Assembly (NCBI RefSeq): GCF_022179345.1
Contig: NZ_BPQR01000041.1
Location: 1 to 60,029 of the forward strand
Direction of reading: 5' to 3'
DNA length: 60,029 nt
Source: Methylobacterium jeotgali
GTDB taxonomy: Bacteria; Pseudomonadota; Alphaproteobacteria; Rhizobiales; Beijerinckiaceae
Shown: piece by piece, positions 7,709 through 20,558 of the stretch
How positions within the stretch are numbered: the first letter of the stretch is position 1
Layout: each line of letters opens with the position of its first letter
Made by a program: the position numbers and the translations under genes
Notes under the pieces: model-generated
The model's database searches: none
Seen by the model: the letters and a program-made list of their open reading frames with translations, nothing else
What the model was told of the DNA's origin: nothing

Positions 7709-10573
7709 GTGCGCACTCTCCTCCTCACGCTCGTCCTTCTGCTCGGCGCCCTCGTGCCGGCGCGCGCCGTCGAGGCGGTGCGCGTGACGCTCGACGCGCC
7801 GGTCATCGACCTGACGGGGGCGATCGAGCGCTACCGCTCGGACGGCGACCTCATCCAGATCTCCACGGCGCCGGGCAAGGACGGCATCGTACGCCGCATC
7901 CAGGTGAAGGCCCGCGATGCCGGCGCCCGCCCGGACTGGATGGTCTTCGCGCTCACCAACGACACCGACGAGCAGATCGACCTGCTGCTCGTGGCTCCCC
8001 ACTTCCGCCTGGTGGATTCGGGCGTGGTCTGGCCCGATCTCGGCGGCTCGCGCATCGCCGCGATCACCGCGAGCCAGGGTATCCGCCCGGAGCGCGACGA
8101 GAACCCGGAGGCCGACCAGTTCGTCATCACCCTCGATCCCGGCACGACCGTCACCTTCGTCGCCGAGCTGCGCGGTCCCAACATCCCGCAGGTCTACCTC
8201 TGGGATCAGGAGGCCTACCGGAAGAAGTCCACCGGCCTGACGCTCTACAAGGGTATCATCATCGGCATCGCCGGCCTGCTGGCGCTGTTCCTGACGATCA
8301 TCTTCGTGGTCAAGGGCGCGATCATCTTCCCCGCCGCCGCGGCGCTGGCCTGGTCGGTCCTGGCCTATGCCTGCATCGATTTCGGCTTCCTGCAGCGCAT
8401 CTTCCCCGTCACCGAGCTGGCGGAGCGGGTCTATCGGGCCTCCGCCGAAGCCGTGCTCGGCGCCACGCTCCTCGTCTTCCTGTTCGCCTACCTCAACCTG
8501 TCGCGCTGGCACGTGCGCTACAGCCACGTGGCCTTCTTCTGGCTCGCCTTCCTCGCAGGCCTCGTGGCGCTCGCCGCCTTCGACCCGCCGGTGGCGGCGG
8601 GCGTGGCACGCATCTCGATCGCGGCGGTGGCGGGCGTCGGGCTTCTGCTCATCGTCTACCTCGCCGCCCATAACGGCTACGACCGCGCCATCCTGCTGGT
8701 GCCGACCTGGACGCTGCTCCTCGTCTGGGTCGCCGCCGCCGGCTTCGCCATCACCGGCCAGATCGGCAGCGACCTCGTGCAGCCGGCCCTCATCGGCGGC
8801 CTCGTGCTGATCGTGATGCTGATCGGCTTCACGGTGATGCAGCACGCCTTCGCCGGCGGCAGCCTCACCCACGCGCTCGTCTCGGACACCGAGCGCCGGG
8901 CGCTGGCCCTGACGGGGGCCGGGGACGTGGTCTTCGACTGGGACGTGCCGGGCGACCGGGTCTTCGCCGGACAGGAGGTCGAGAGCCAGCTCGGCCTGAA
9001 GCGCGGCGCGCTCGAAGGCCCGGCCTCGAACTGGCTCGGCCTGCTCCACCCCTTCGACGTCGAGCGCTACTCGGCGGCCCTCGACACGGTGATCGAGGAG
9101 CGGCGCGGCCGCATCGTCCACGATTTCCGCCTGCGGGCGGCGGCCGGGGCCTACTACTGGTATCGTCTGAAGGCGCGGCCGGTGATCGGCTCCGACGGCG
9201 AGGTCATCCGCATCGTCGGCACGCTCGCCGACGTGACCGAGGTGAAGACCGCCGAGGAGCGCCTGCTCCACGACGCGGTCCATGACAGCCTCACCGGCCT
9301 GCCGAACCGGGAGCTTTTCCAGGACCGGCTCGACGCCGCCCTCACCTTCGCCGCGCAGGACGCGCGGCTGAAGCCCACCGTGATCGTCCTCGACATCGAC
9401 CGCTACAAGGCGGTGAACGACGCCATCGGCCTCTCGGCGGGCGATTCCATCCTGCTCACCCTCTCGCGCCGCCTCGGCCGGCTGCTGCGCCCGCAGGATA
9501 CGCTCGCCCGCGTGGCCGGCGACGAGTTCGCGGTGATCCTCGTCTCCGAGCGCGACCCGGACCGCATCCTGGCCTTCGCCGAGATGATCCGGCGGACCAT
9601 CGCCACGCCGATCACCTACGCCGATCGCGAGATCTTCCTCACCGTCTCCGTCGGCATCGCCCTCTACGAGGCGGAGTCGGTCCACAAGCGCGAGGAGGTG
9701 TTCAAGAACGCCGAGCTCGCGATGATCCAGGCCAAGCGCGGCGGCGGCGACCGCAGCGAGGTGTTCCGCGCCACCATGCGCGCCGACCGTTCCGACCGGC
9801 TGATGCTGGAGAGCGACCTGCGCCGCTCCGTCGAGCGCGGCGAGATGAAGGTGCTGTTCCAGCCCATCGTCCGCCTGGAGGACCGCACCGTCGCCGGCTT
9901 CGAGGCGGTGCTGCGCTGGGACCACCCGAAGCTCGGGCGCGTGCCGGCCTCGACCTTCATGCCGGTCGCCGAGGAGAGCGGCTTCGTCGTCAACCTCGGC
10001 ATCCTGGCCCTGGAGCGGGCGGCCCTGGAGCTCGCCGTCTGGCAGCGGGCGCTGGAGGTCGAGCCGCCGATCTTCGCCACCGTCAACGTCTCCTCGCGCC
10101 AGCTCCTGCGCCACGACCTCCTGCACGACGTGAAGACCGTGCTCGCCCGCTCCGGCGTGCTGCCGGGCTCGCTCAAGCTTGAGTTCGTCGAGGGGCTGGT
10201 GATGGAGAACCCGGAATACGCGGCGCAGATGCTGGAGCGCATCCACGCGCTCGGCGCCGGCCTCTCGCTCGACGATTTCGGCACCGGCTACACGGCGCTC
10301 TCCTATCTCCAGCGCTTCCCCTTCGACATGATCAAGATCGACCAGAGCTTCGTGCGGCAGGCGGCGGCCGGGAAGAGCACCATGCTGCGCTCCATCGTGC
10401 GCATGGCCGGCGAGCTCAACCTCGCCATCGTGGCCGAGGGCGCGGAGTCGGAGGAGGACGCCCAGGTGCTGGCCGAGCTCGGCTGCGAGTACGCGCAGGG
10501 CTACGCATTCGGCGATCCGCTCACGAGCCAGCAGGCGCGCCAGCTCGTCGGGGCCGCGCAGGAAGTCGCTTGA
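7709..10573 (+). CDS. Membrane 7TM-PAS-GGDEF-EAL cyclic-di-GMP signalling protein
   Basis: This 954-aa protein has a signal peptide (cleaved near ARA-VEA), a periplasmic beta-rich sensor (about 25-180), and seven to eight membrane helices (about 185-395) resembling 7TMR-DISM receptors. A PAS-3 domain (about 400-520), GGDEF domain (about 530-690) and EAL domain (about 700-945) follow. The GGDEF signature reads AGDEF at residues 603-607. The EAL signature reads EAV at 732-734. The EAL metal and catalytic motifs NVSSRQL, DDFGTGY, IKIDQSF and AEGAES are mostly kept, so phosphodiesterase activity is plausible; cyclase activity is uncertain. I start at GTG 7709; TTG 7706 is equally possible. It lies 195 bp after the M16 gene and is probably transcribed alone. 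Confidence 0.92.
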   Translation: MRTLLLTLVLLLGALVPARAVEAVRVTLDAPVIDLTGAIERYRSDGDLIQISTAPGKDGIVRRIQVKARDAGARPDWMVFALTNDTDEQIDLLLVAPHFRLVDSGVVWPDLGGSRIAAITASQGIRPERDENPEADQFVITLDPGTTVTFVAELRGPNIPQVYLWDQEAYRKKSTGLTLYKGIIIGIAGLLALFLTIIFVVKGAIIFPAAAALAWSVLAYACIDFGFLQRIFPVTELAERVYRASAEAVLGATLLVFLFAYLNLSRWHVRYSHVAFFWLAFLAGLVALAAFDPPVAAGVARISIAAVAGVGLLLIVYLAAHNGYDRAILLVPTWTLLLVWVAAAGFAITGQIGSDLVQPALIGGLVLIVMLIGFTVMQHAFAGGSLTHALVSDTERRALALTGAGDVVFDWDVPGDRVFAGQEVESQLGLKRGALEGPASNWLGLLHPFDVERYSAALDTVIEERRGRIVHDFRLRAAAGAYYWYRLKARPVIGSDGEVIRIVGTLADVTEVKTAEERLLHDAVHDSLTGLPNRELFQDRLDAALTFAAQDARLKPTVIVLDIDRYKAVNDAIGLSAGDSILLTLSRRLGRLLRPQDTLARVAGDEFAVILVSERDPDRILAFAEMIRRTIATPITYADREIFLTVSVGIALYEAESVHKREEVFKNAELAMIQAKRGGGDRSEVFRATMRADRSDRLMLESDLRRSVERGEMKVLFQPIVRLEDRTVAGFEAVLRWDHPKLGRVPASTFMPVAEESGFVVNLGILALERAALELAVWQRALEVEPPIFATVNVSSRQLLRHDLLHDVKTVLARSGVLPGSLKLEFVEGLVMENPEYAAQMLERIHALGAGLSLDDFGTGYTALSYLQRFPFDMIKIDQSFVRQAAAGKSTMLRSIVRMAGELNLAIVAEGAESEEDAQVLAELGCEYAQGYAFGDPLTSQQARQLVGAAQEVA

Positions 10574-10604
10574 GACACGACGGGACCGTGTTTCGCGGAT
10601 CGAC

Positions 10605-10620
10605 TTAAAGCCGCCTTAAC
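10605..10620 (+). promoter_or_regulatory. Candidate CtrA-binding box TTAA-N7-TTAAC
   Basis: The bases TTAA, seven spacer bases (AGCCGCC) and TTAAC match the full CtrA consensus of alphaproteobacteria exactly. The box is in the 113-bp gap after the GGDEF/EAL gene, 67 bp before the start of the small coiled protein gene. That distance suits activation of the gene at 10687. A chance match is less likely in DNA of about 70% GC. Confidence 0.6.
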
Positions 10621-10686
10621 CATAAACGCGCTGAATGCTTCCCCGGACGCCGCATCGCGGCGGCGAGCGGACGCGGAGTGGGCGCG

Positions 10687-10965
10687 ATGATCGAGACGGC
10701 GCGAAGGGCTCGCGAGCGGCGGAGCAGCGACATCGTGCGTCGCGTGATGATCCGCCCGATCCAGGCCGCCCGGCGCTCGGAAACGATGCCCGTCCGGGAG
10801 GTGCCCGCCCGCCCCGACGGCAGCTTCGAGCGCATGCAGGCCGAGGTGGCGATCATGAAGGCCGTTCTCGTCGCGGAGCGCGCCGAGACGGAAGGCCTTC
10901 GCGCGCGCCTCCGAGCCCTCTCCGAGCGCCGCCGCGGCGACGACCTTCAGCGCGTGCCGGCCTGA
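10687..10965 (+). CDS. Small coiled-coil hypothetical protein
   Basis: A 92-aa basic, non-secreted protein that I do not recognise. It begins MIETARRARERRSSDIVRR, has a Pro-rich middle, and ends in a predicted amphipathic helix (about residues 52-85) rich in Ala, Glu, Arg and Leu. ATG 10687 has CGGAG 9 bases upstream; an in-frame GTG at 10678 would add three residues. The preceding CtrA-type box suggests cell-cycle or motility-linked expression. It is followed after 34 bp by a reductase-like gene on the same strand. Confidence 0.6.
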   Translation: MIETARRARERRSSDIVRRVMIRPIQAARRSETMPVREVPARPDGSFERMQAEVAIMKAVLVAERAETEGLRARLRALSERRRGDDLQRVPA

Positions 10966-10999
10966 GCCGGCCGCGACGCACGATCTCGGAGAGCCGAGC

Positions 11000-11947
11000 A
11001 TGAGCCGGCGCTGCTCACTCGTCGTCAACGGACGCGCCGTGCGCGTCTCGCCGGGCGATACCTCCGTCGAGGCCGCCGTGGCCGACGGCATGATCGCACC
11101 CGTCCAGGGTGCGCACGGCACGGCCATGCTCGGCCAGGGGCCGGGACCGTCGCCGCGCCGCTCGGCCGCACGCGGAATCCGGCCGGAGCCGAGCCGCCTC
11201 GCGGCCCTGCCCCTCGCCGCCGAGGCACCGCGCGCGGAGAGCGCGGCGCCGGTGCGCGTCGAGACGCGGCCCGGCACGCTCACCGAGGTCGCCGCCCTCT
11301 CACCGCACGTCGTACAGGCCGTGGTGACGCTGCGGCGCCCGCTGAAGCTGGAGCCGGGCCATCAGGTCGGCCTCGCCTTCGAGGGGCAGGAACCGTCGCT
11401 CCTCTGCCCGACGCTGCGGGTCGACGGGAGCGCCGAGCTGAACGAGCTCGTCTTCCACCTGCCGCGCGGCGGCGCGGAGCCGAGCCTCGGCGACCGGCTT
11501 GGAACCGAGATCGCGCTCCGGGCGCCGGTCCAAGCCACGGGCCCCGAGGGGCGCGCCGCTTATCGCACCGGCGGCGGCCGCCTGGTCATCGTGTCGGAAG
11601 GGTGCGGCTTCGCGCAGGCGTGGTCCATCGCCAGAGCGGCCCGCTACATCGAGATGGATCGCGAGATGGCGCTGGTGGTCGGCGCCACCGACCCGCTCGA
11701 CCTCTACATGCGCCCGGCGCTCGACTGGCTGCGGGCGACCGGCGTGAGCCGGATCACCCTCACCAGCACGCGCTCGCGGCAGCGGCCGCCGGACGTGCGT
11801 CCGGGGCCTCTGACGGCCCATGTCCCGCACCTGCTGACGACCGACGTCGTGCATGTCTGCGCCGGTCGCGCGGCGGTCGAGGCCGTGGAGGTCCTGGCGG
11901 CGGCGGCGGGCGCCCGCTGCCACGCCGTGGTGCTGCCGGAAGGCTGA
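11000..11947 (+). CDS. Ferredoxin-reductase-like protein with degenerate [2Fe-2S] domain
   Basis: This 315-aa protein has the layout of plant-ferredoxin-type oxygenase reductases. An N-terminal beta-grasp segment (LVVNGRAVRVSPGDTSVEAA, residues 7-26) precedes an FR-type flavin domain (about 88-190) and an NAD-binding-like domain (about 192-310, with RLVIVSEGCGFAQAWSIARAA). The ferredoxin module lacks the C-x4-C-x2-C cluster ligands; the only N-terminal Cys is residue 5. The flavin RxYS and nucleotide GxGxxP motifs are also not canonical. It is therefore either a divergent reductase or a non-catalytic relative. No oxygenase partner gene is adjacent. ATG 11000 is supported weakly by GAGCCGAG upstream. 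Confidence 0.6.
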   Translation: MSRRCSLVVNGRAVRVSPGDTSVEAAVADGMIAPVQGAHGTAMLGQGPGPSPRRSAARGIRPEPSRLAALPLAAEAPRAESAAPVRVETRPGTLTEVAALSPHVVQAVVTLRRPLKLEPGHQVGLAFEGQEPSLLCPTLRVDGSAELNELVFHLPRGGAEPSLGDRLGTEIALRAPVQATGPEGRAAYRTGGGRLVIVSEGCGFAQAWSIARAARYIEMDREMALVVGATDPLDLYMRPALDWLRATGVSRITLTSTRSRQRPPDVRPGPLTAHVPHLLTTDVVHVCAGRAAVEAVEVLAAAAGARCHAVVLPEG

Positions 11948-12016
11948 GACGCCTCGGAGCCGTGCGACCCGACCCGCATAGGGGCGGACGCGGCTCCCCG
12001 TCGCGGCGCGCATTCC

Positions 12017-12045
12017 TCCGGCGAAGCAGAGATTGCTTCGCCGGA
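12017..12045. terminator. Bidirectional hairpin between the reductase-like gene and glgP
   Basis: A perfect 12-bp stem (12017-12028 TCCGGCGAAGCA with 12034-12045) around a 5-nt loop lies between two convergent genes, 69 bp after one stop and 8 bp after the glgP stop. No strong U-tract follows on either strand, so termination strength is uncertain. Confidence 0.6.
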
Positions 12046-12052
12046 ACGCGCA

Positions 12053-14587
<2,535 letters not shown>

Positions 14588-14867
14588 CGTGAATCCCCCA
14601 ATCGGCCTCGTAGGGCCGGATCGCGCTCCTGGCCGGTGGCCGGATCGTCGAGCCGACATCGTGTCGCAAGGCGGAACGCTTGTCGAACCGTTCCAGGTCG
14701 AACGGTTAGCGCAGCAAACGTCATGCCCGGCATCTGTGTTCCAGTCGACACAGCCATGAGCCTGTGTCGAGCTTTGGACCGAAACAGGCCGGGATTTTGA
14801 CGACGGACTCTTGAAGAGGACCTGAACGAGGCAACCTCACGCCCACGGGCTCGAACCGGAGGCGTCG
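14588..14867. promoter_or_regulatory. Divergent promoter region glgP / GH13 glucosidase with paired inverted repeats
   Basis: No gene fits this 280-bp gap between divergent starts. It holds two operator-like palindromes: AACCGTT-N8-AACGGTT (14686-14707) and TCGACACAG-N8-CTGTGTCGA (14745-14770), both perfect. Such pairs suit a dimeric carbohydrate regulator acting on both flanking genes, but no regulator gene is in the window. Clear sigma-70 boxes could not be picked with confidence in this GC-rich stretch. Confidence 0.45.
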
Positions 14868-16493
<1,626 letters not shown>

Positions 16494-16528
16494 TTATTGC
16501 AACGCAACGAAAATGAACCGAATATTAA

Positions 16529-16545
16529 TCACGCCGATGGCGTGA
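16529..16545. repeat. Short palindrome upstream of glgA
   Basis: TCACGCC-GAT-GGCGTGA is a perfect 7-bp inverted repeat in the AT-richer 95-bp gap before glgA. It could be an operator; there is no other support. Confidence 0.3.
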
Positions 16546-16588
16546 ATTGTGCGTCGCGAAGGAACCGTCGCGCGCAGAGGGGGTTGGC

Positions 16589-18172
16589 ATGTCGGCTGGG
16601 CTCGTCACGGCAACGCTTCGGCCCGGATCTGTCGTGACCCGCGGGAAGATCGTGATGGCGTATGAGGACCGGTCCGGCACGGCGACCGCCGGGGGCCCTC
16701 TTTCGGCCTTGCCCGACATCCGCGCCTCGCTTCAGACCCGCATCCTCTACGCCACGCCGGAGATGGCCGATTTCGTGAAGACCGGCGGCCTCGGCGAGGT
16801 CGCCGCGGCGTTGCCCCGCGCCCTGCGCCGCGACTTCGATGTCCGCGTGCTCATTCCCGGTTATCCGAGCGTCACCCGCGCCTTTCCCTACATCCCCGTC
16901 GTCGGCCGCCTCGAAGGCCATGCCGGTCTGCCCGCCTGCCAGCTCGGGCTCGTCGAGACGGCGGACGGCCTGCGGGTCTACGTGCTGCTCTGCCCCGAGC
17001 TCTACGAGCGGGACGGCTCGCCCTACGGCAACGCCCGCGGCGACTTCGCCGACAACGACATCCGCTTCGGCCGCCTCAGCCTCGCCGCCGCCGATCTCGC
17101 CCTCGGCGCCGACCCGGCCTGGGCGGCCGACCTGCTGCACCTGAACGACTGGCAGGCGGCGCTGGCGCCGGCCTACCTCGCGTGGCGCGGTGCCCGCGTG
17201 CCGAGCGTCCTGACCATTCACAATCTCGCCTATCAGGGGCTGTTTCCCCGCGAGAACCTCGGGCGCCTCGGCGTGCCGGACTACGCCTTCCAGATGAACG
17301 GCGTCGAGTTCTACGGGCAGCTCTCCTTCCTCAAGTCGGGGCTCTACTACGCCTCCCACGTCACCACCGTGAGCGACACCTACGCCCGCGAGATCACCAC
17401 GCCCGACGCCGGCTGCGGCCTCGACGGGCTGCTGCGCACCCGCGCCGCGCAGGGGCGGCTGACCGGCATCCTCAACGGCATCGACGAGAGCTGGGACCCG
17501 CGTACGGATCCGCATCTCGCCACGCGCTTCGATGCCGACGACTGGAAGGGCAAGCGGGCGAATGCCGAGACCGTGCGCCGCCAGTTCGGCATCGCCGTCT
17601 CGCGCGGGCCGCTCTTCGCCATTGTCTCGCGGCTCGTCCATCAGAAGGGCATCGATCTCAGCCTGGAGATGGCCTCGACCATCGTCGAGAACGGCGGCCA
17701 GCTCGTCGTCATCGGCCAGGGCGAGAGCCGGTTCGAGGACGCGCTGCGCGGCCTCGCCAGACAGCGTCCGGACGCGGTGGGCGTGCGCGTCGGCTTCGAC
17801 GAGACCGATGCGCGCCGCATGTTCGCGGGCAGCGACTTCCTGCTGATGCCCTCGCGCTTCGAGCCCTGCGGCCTCGCGCAGATGTACGCGCAGCGCTTCG
17901 GCTCGCTGCCGATCGTGCGCAAGACCGGAGGCCTCGCCGACACGGTCGAGGACGGCGTCACCGGCTTCACCTTCTCCGAGACCTCGGGGGGCGGGTTCGC
18001 CGGCGCCGTCAGGCGCGCCTTCGAGACCTTCGCGCAGACGAAGCGCCTGAACGCGATGCGCCGCAACGCCATGGGCCGCACCTTCGGCTGGGACCTCGCG
18101 GCCTCGAGCTACGCCGGCCTCTACAGCCGCGCCATGGGCAACGGCGCGGCCCAGCGCTGGCGCGCCGCCTGA
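16589..18172 (+). CDS. glgA: Glycogen synthase (ADP-glucose type, GT5)
   Basis: This enzyme transfers glucose from ADP-glucose to the growing alpha-1,4-glucan. The 527-aa product carries the ADP-glucose motif K64-TGGL, LHLNDWQAAL, TIHNLAYQG, and the C-terminal RFEPCGLAQMYAQRFG with RKTGGLADTV. Usual GlgA proteins begin within a few residues of the first beta-strand (here RILYATPEMADFVKTGGL), so this one has about 50 extra N-terminal residues. ATG 16589 has GAGGGGG 5 bases upstream, supporting the long form. ATG 16655 would remove 22 residues. glgC is not in the window. A terminator follows at 18196-18227. Confidence 0.95.
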   Translation: MSAGLVTATLRPGSVVTRGKIVMAYEDRSGTATAGGPLSALPDIRASLQTRILYATPEMADFVKTGGLGEVAAALPRALRRDFDVRVLIPGYPSVTRAFPYIPVVGRLEGHAGLPACQLGLVETADGLRVYVLLCPELYERDGSPYGNARGDFADNDIRFGRLSLAAADLALGADPAWAADLLHLNDWQAALAPAYLAWRGARVPSVLTIHNLAYQGLFPRENLGRLGVPDYAFQMNGVEFYGQLSFLKSGLYYASHVTTVSDTYAREITTPDAGCGLDGLLRTRAAQGRLTGILNGIDESWDPRTDPHLATRFDADDWKGKRANAETVRRQFGIAVSRGPLFAIVSRLVHQKGIDLSLEMASTIVENGGQLVVIGQGESRFEDALRGLARQRPDAVGVRVGFDETDARRMFAGSDFLLMPSRFEPCGLAQMYAQRFGSLPIVRKTGGLADTVEDGVTGFTFSETSGGGFAGAVRRAFETFAQTKRLNAMRRNAMGRTFGWDLAASSYAGLYSRAMGNGAAQRWRAA

Positions 18173-18195
18173 TCCGTCGGCTGGTTCCCGAACGA

Positions 18196-18227
18196 GAAAA
18201 GGGCCGCTTCCAAGAGCGGCCCTTTTC
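18196..18227. terminator. Bidirectional rho-independent terminator between glgA and glgB
   Basis: A perfect 13-bp stem (18196-18208 GAAAAGGGCCGCT with 18215-18227) with a 6-nt loop has A-rich and T-rich flanks within the stem ends. It can therefore stop both the glgA transcript and the long minus-strand operon ending at glgB. Confidence 0.9.
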
Positions 18228-18248
18228 GTTTCGAGAGGCTTCTACAGC

Positions 18249-20558
18249 CTATCCCTGGAGCACGAAGATCATCGTTCCGAGCGGCGGCAGGGTGAGCGAG
18301 AGCGATTGCGCCTGGCCGTGGCTTGGCGTCGGGTCCGTGCCGAGACCGCCGTGGTTTCCGACGTTCGAGCCGCCATAGGCTTCCGCGTCGGAGTTGAACG
18401 CCTCGCGATACCAGCCGGCGGCGGGAACGCCGACGCGGTAGCCTTCCCGCGGCACGGGCGTGAAGTTCGAGACCACGATGGCGATCTGCCCCGGCTCGGT
18501 GCCCTTGCGGGCCCAGGCGATGACGCTGTTGTCCTGGTCGTCGGCCACCAGCCACTCGAATCCGGCGCCCTCGGTGTCGCGGGCGTAGAGGGCCGGCGTC
18601 GAGGTGTAGAGGCGGTTGAGGTCGCGGATCACGTCCTTGACGCCGCGATGCAGCGGATCGTCGAGGTGGTGCCAGTCGAGGCTGTGATTGTGGTTCCACT
18701 CCCGCTCCTGGCCGAACTCGCCGCCCATGAAGAGCAGCTTCTTGCCCGGATGCCCCCACATGAAGCCGTAATAGGCGCGCAGGTTCGCGAACTTCTGCCA
18801 GCGGTCGCCGGGCATCTTGCCGAGCATCGAGCCCTTCCCGTGCACGACCTCGTCGTGGGAGAGCGGCAGGATGAAGTTCTCGGAGAAGGCGTAGAGCAGC
18901 CCGAAGGTCAGGTCGTGGTGGTGATAGCGCCGGTGGATCGGCTCCTTCGAGATGAACTGCAGGGTGTCGTGCATCCACCCCATGTTCCACTTGAAGCCGA
19001 AGCCGAGGCCGCCGGTGTAGGTCGGATGTGACACCCCCGGCCACGAGGTCGACTCCTCGGCGACGGTGATGGTGCCCGGCGCGTGGCTGTAGGTCGCCTC
19101 GTTGGTCTTCCTCAGGAAGTTGATGGCGTCGAGATTCTCGTTGCCGCCGTACTGGTTGGGGATCCACTCGCCGGCTCGCCGGGAGTAGTCGAGGTAGAGC
19201 ATCGAGGCGACGGCATCCACGCGCAGGCCGTCGAGATGGTAGTGCTCCAGCCAGAACCGCGCGTTGGCGGCAAGGAACGTCGCCACCTCGGTGCGCCCGA
19301 AATTGTAGATGTAGGTGCCCCAGTCCTGGTGGAAGCCCTGGCGGGGGTCGGCGTGCTCGTAGAGATGCGTGCCGTCGAACAGGCCGAGGCCGTGGGCATC
19401 GAGCGGGAAGTGGCCCGGCACCCAGTCGAGCATCACGCCGATGCCGGCCTCGTGGGCCGCATCCACGAACTCCGAGAAATCCTCCGGCGTGCCGAAGCGG
19501 CTCGTCGGCGCGTACATCGAGACCGTTTGGTAGCCCCACGAGCCGTCGAACGGGAACTCCGTGATGGGGAGCATCTCGATATGCGTGAAGCCGAGCTCCT
19601 TCACGTAGGGGATGAGCCGGGCTGCGAGCTCCTTGTAGGTGAGGTAGCGGTTGCCCTCCTCCGGCACACGCGCCCAGGAGCCGAGATGGACCTCGTAGAT
19701 CGAGATCGGCGTATGCCGCGGGTCCTTCTCGCCCCGCGTCGCCATCCACTGCGCGTCGCGCCAGGAACGGTCCCGCAGCCCGTACATGACGGAGGCCGTC
19801 TCCGGCGGCTTCTGCGTGGCGAACGCGACGGGGTCGGCCTTCAGCGGCACCAGCGATCCGTCGGGCCCGCGCAGCTCGTATTTGTAGTGCCCGCCGGCCT
19901 TCAGGCCGGGGATGAACAGCTCCCAGATGCCGCCATCCTGCCAGAGGCGCATCGGGTGGCGGCGGCCGTCCCAATCGTTGAAGTCGCCGACCACGCTCAC
20001 CCGGCGTGCGTTCGGCGCCCAGACGGCGAAGCGGAAGCCGGCGATGCCGTCGAGCGTGCCCTGATGCGCGCCGAGCACGCGGTAGACGGTGTTGGTGCCG
20101 ATCTCCCGGAGCGCGGCGACATCGCTCTGGTCGATGGAGGAGCCGAAGCCGTAGGGGTCGTGGCGGCAGCGGCGCACGCCGTCATGACCCTCCAGCTCCA
20201 GCTCGTAGAGCGGCCGGCCCTGGCTCGCGACGCGGGCGACGAAGAAGCCCTCCGGGTGTCGGCGCTCGAACGGGATGCGCTCGTCCCCGACGATGAGCGT
20301 CGCCGCCCGCGCGTCCGGCAGGACGGCGCGGACCTCCCAGGCCCCCTCGCCGACCTGATGGGGACCGAGGATCGAGAAGGGATCGCCGTGGTTGGCCGCC
20401 ATGATCGCGGCGACGGCGTCGGGATGCAGGCCGGTGCCGGAGGCGTCCTTGCCCGGCGCCCTGCCCTTCCTCGCGGCGATCGGCGCGACACCCGCCGACC
20501 CGGACTTGCCCGATGACGCGCCGGTCCTGGTCGCGAACGTCTCGTCGGTCTCCGTCAT
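18249..20558 (-). CDS. glgB: 1,4-alpha-glucan branching enzyme
   Basis: A GH13_9 enzyme that makes alpha-1,6 branches in glycogen. The 769-aa product has about 40 extra low-complexity residues at the N-terminus, an N1 beta domain (about 45-145), a CBM48 domain (about 155-260; [11 protein letters not shown]) and the catalytic barrel. Catalytic residues are intact: D448 in [11 protein letters not shown]501 in VAEESTSW, and D569 in [12 protein letters not shown]. Its ATG is directly adjacent to the treS-maltokinase stop (TGA then ATG), so the two are co-translated. It is the last gene of the minus-strand run that starts near 37.8 kb. Confidence 0.97.
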   Translation of the reverse strand: MTETDETFATRTGASSGKSGSAGVAPIAARKGRAPGKDASGTGLHPDAVAAIMAANHGDPFSILGPHQVGEGAWEVRAVLPDARAATLIVGDERIPFERRHPEGFFVARVASQGRPLYELELEGHDGVRRCRHDPYGFGSSIDQSDVAALREIGTNTVYRVLGAHQGTLDGIAGFRFAVWAPNARRVSVVGDFNDWDGRRHPMRLWQDGGIWELFIPGLKAGGHYKYELRGPDGSLVPLKADPVAFATQKPPETASVMYGLRDRSWRDAQWMATRGEKDPRHTPISIYEVHLGSWARVPEEGNRYLTYKELAARLIPYVKELGFTHIEMLPITEFPFDGSWGYQTVSMYAPTSRFGTPEDFSEFVDAAHEAGIGVMLDWVPGHFPLDAHGLGLFDGTHLYEHADPRQGFHQDWGTYIYNFGRTEVATFLAANARFWLEHYHLDGLRVDAVASMLYLDYSRRAGEWIPNQYGGNENLDAINFLRKTNEATYSHAPGTITVAEESTSWPGVSHPTYTGGLGFGFKWNMGWMHDTLQFISKEPIHRRYHHHDLTFGLLYAFSENFILPLSHDEVVHGKGSMLGKMPGDRWQKFANLRAYYGFMWGHPGKKLLFMGGEFGQEREWNHNHSLDWHHLDDPLHRGVKDVIRDLNRLYTSTPALYARDTEGAGFEWLVADDQDNSVIAWARKGTEPGQIAIVVSNFTPVPREGYRVGVPAAGWYREAFNSDAEAYGGSNVGNHGGLGTDPTPSHGQAQSLSLTLPPLGTMIFVLQG

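Noticed and set aside
6158..10246. Very long open frame on the minus strand (over 1300 codons) opposite the M16 and GGDEF-EAL genes.
   Set aside because: It is rich in Arg, Gly, Asp, His and Val without any family motif, and it mirrors two recognisable genes. Such frames arise because high-GC third positions remove stops on the opposite strand.
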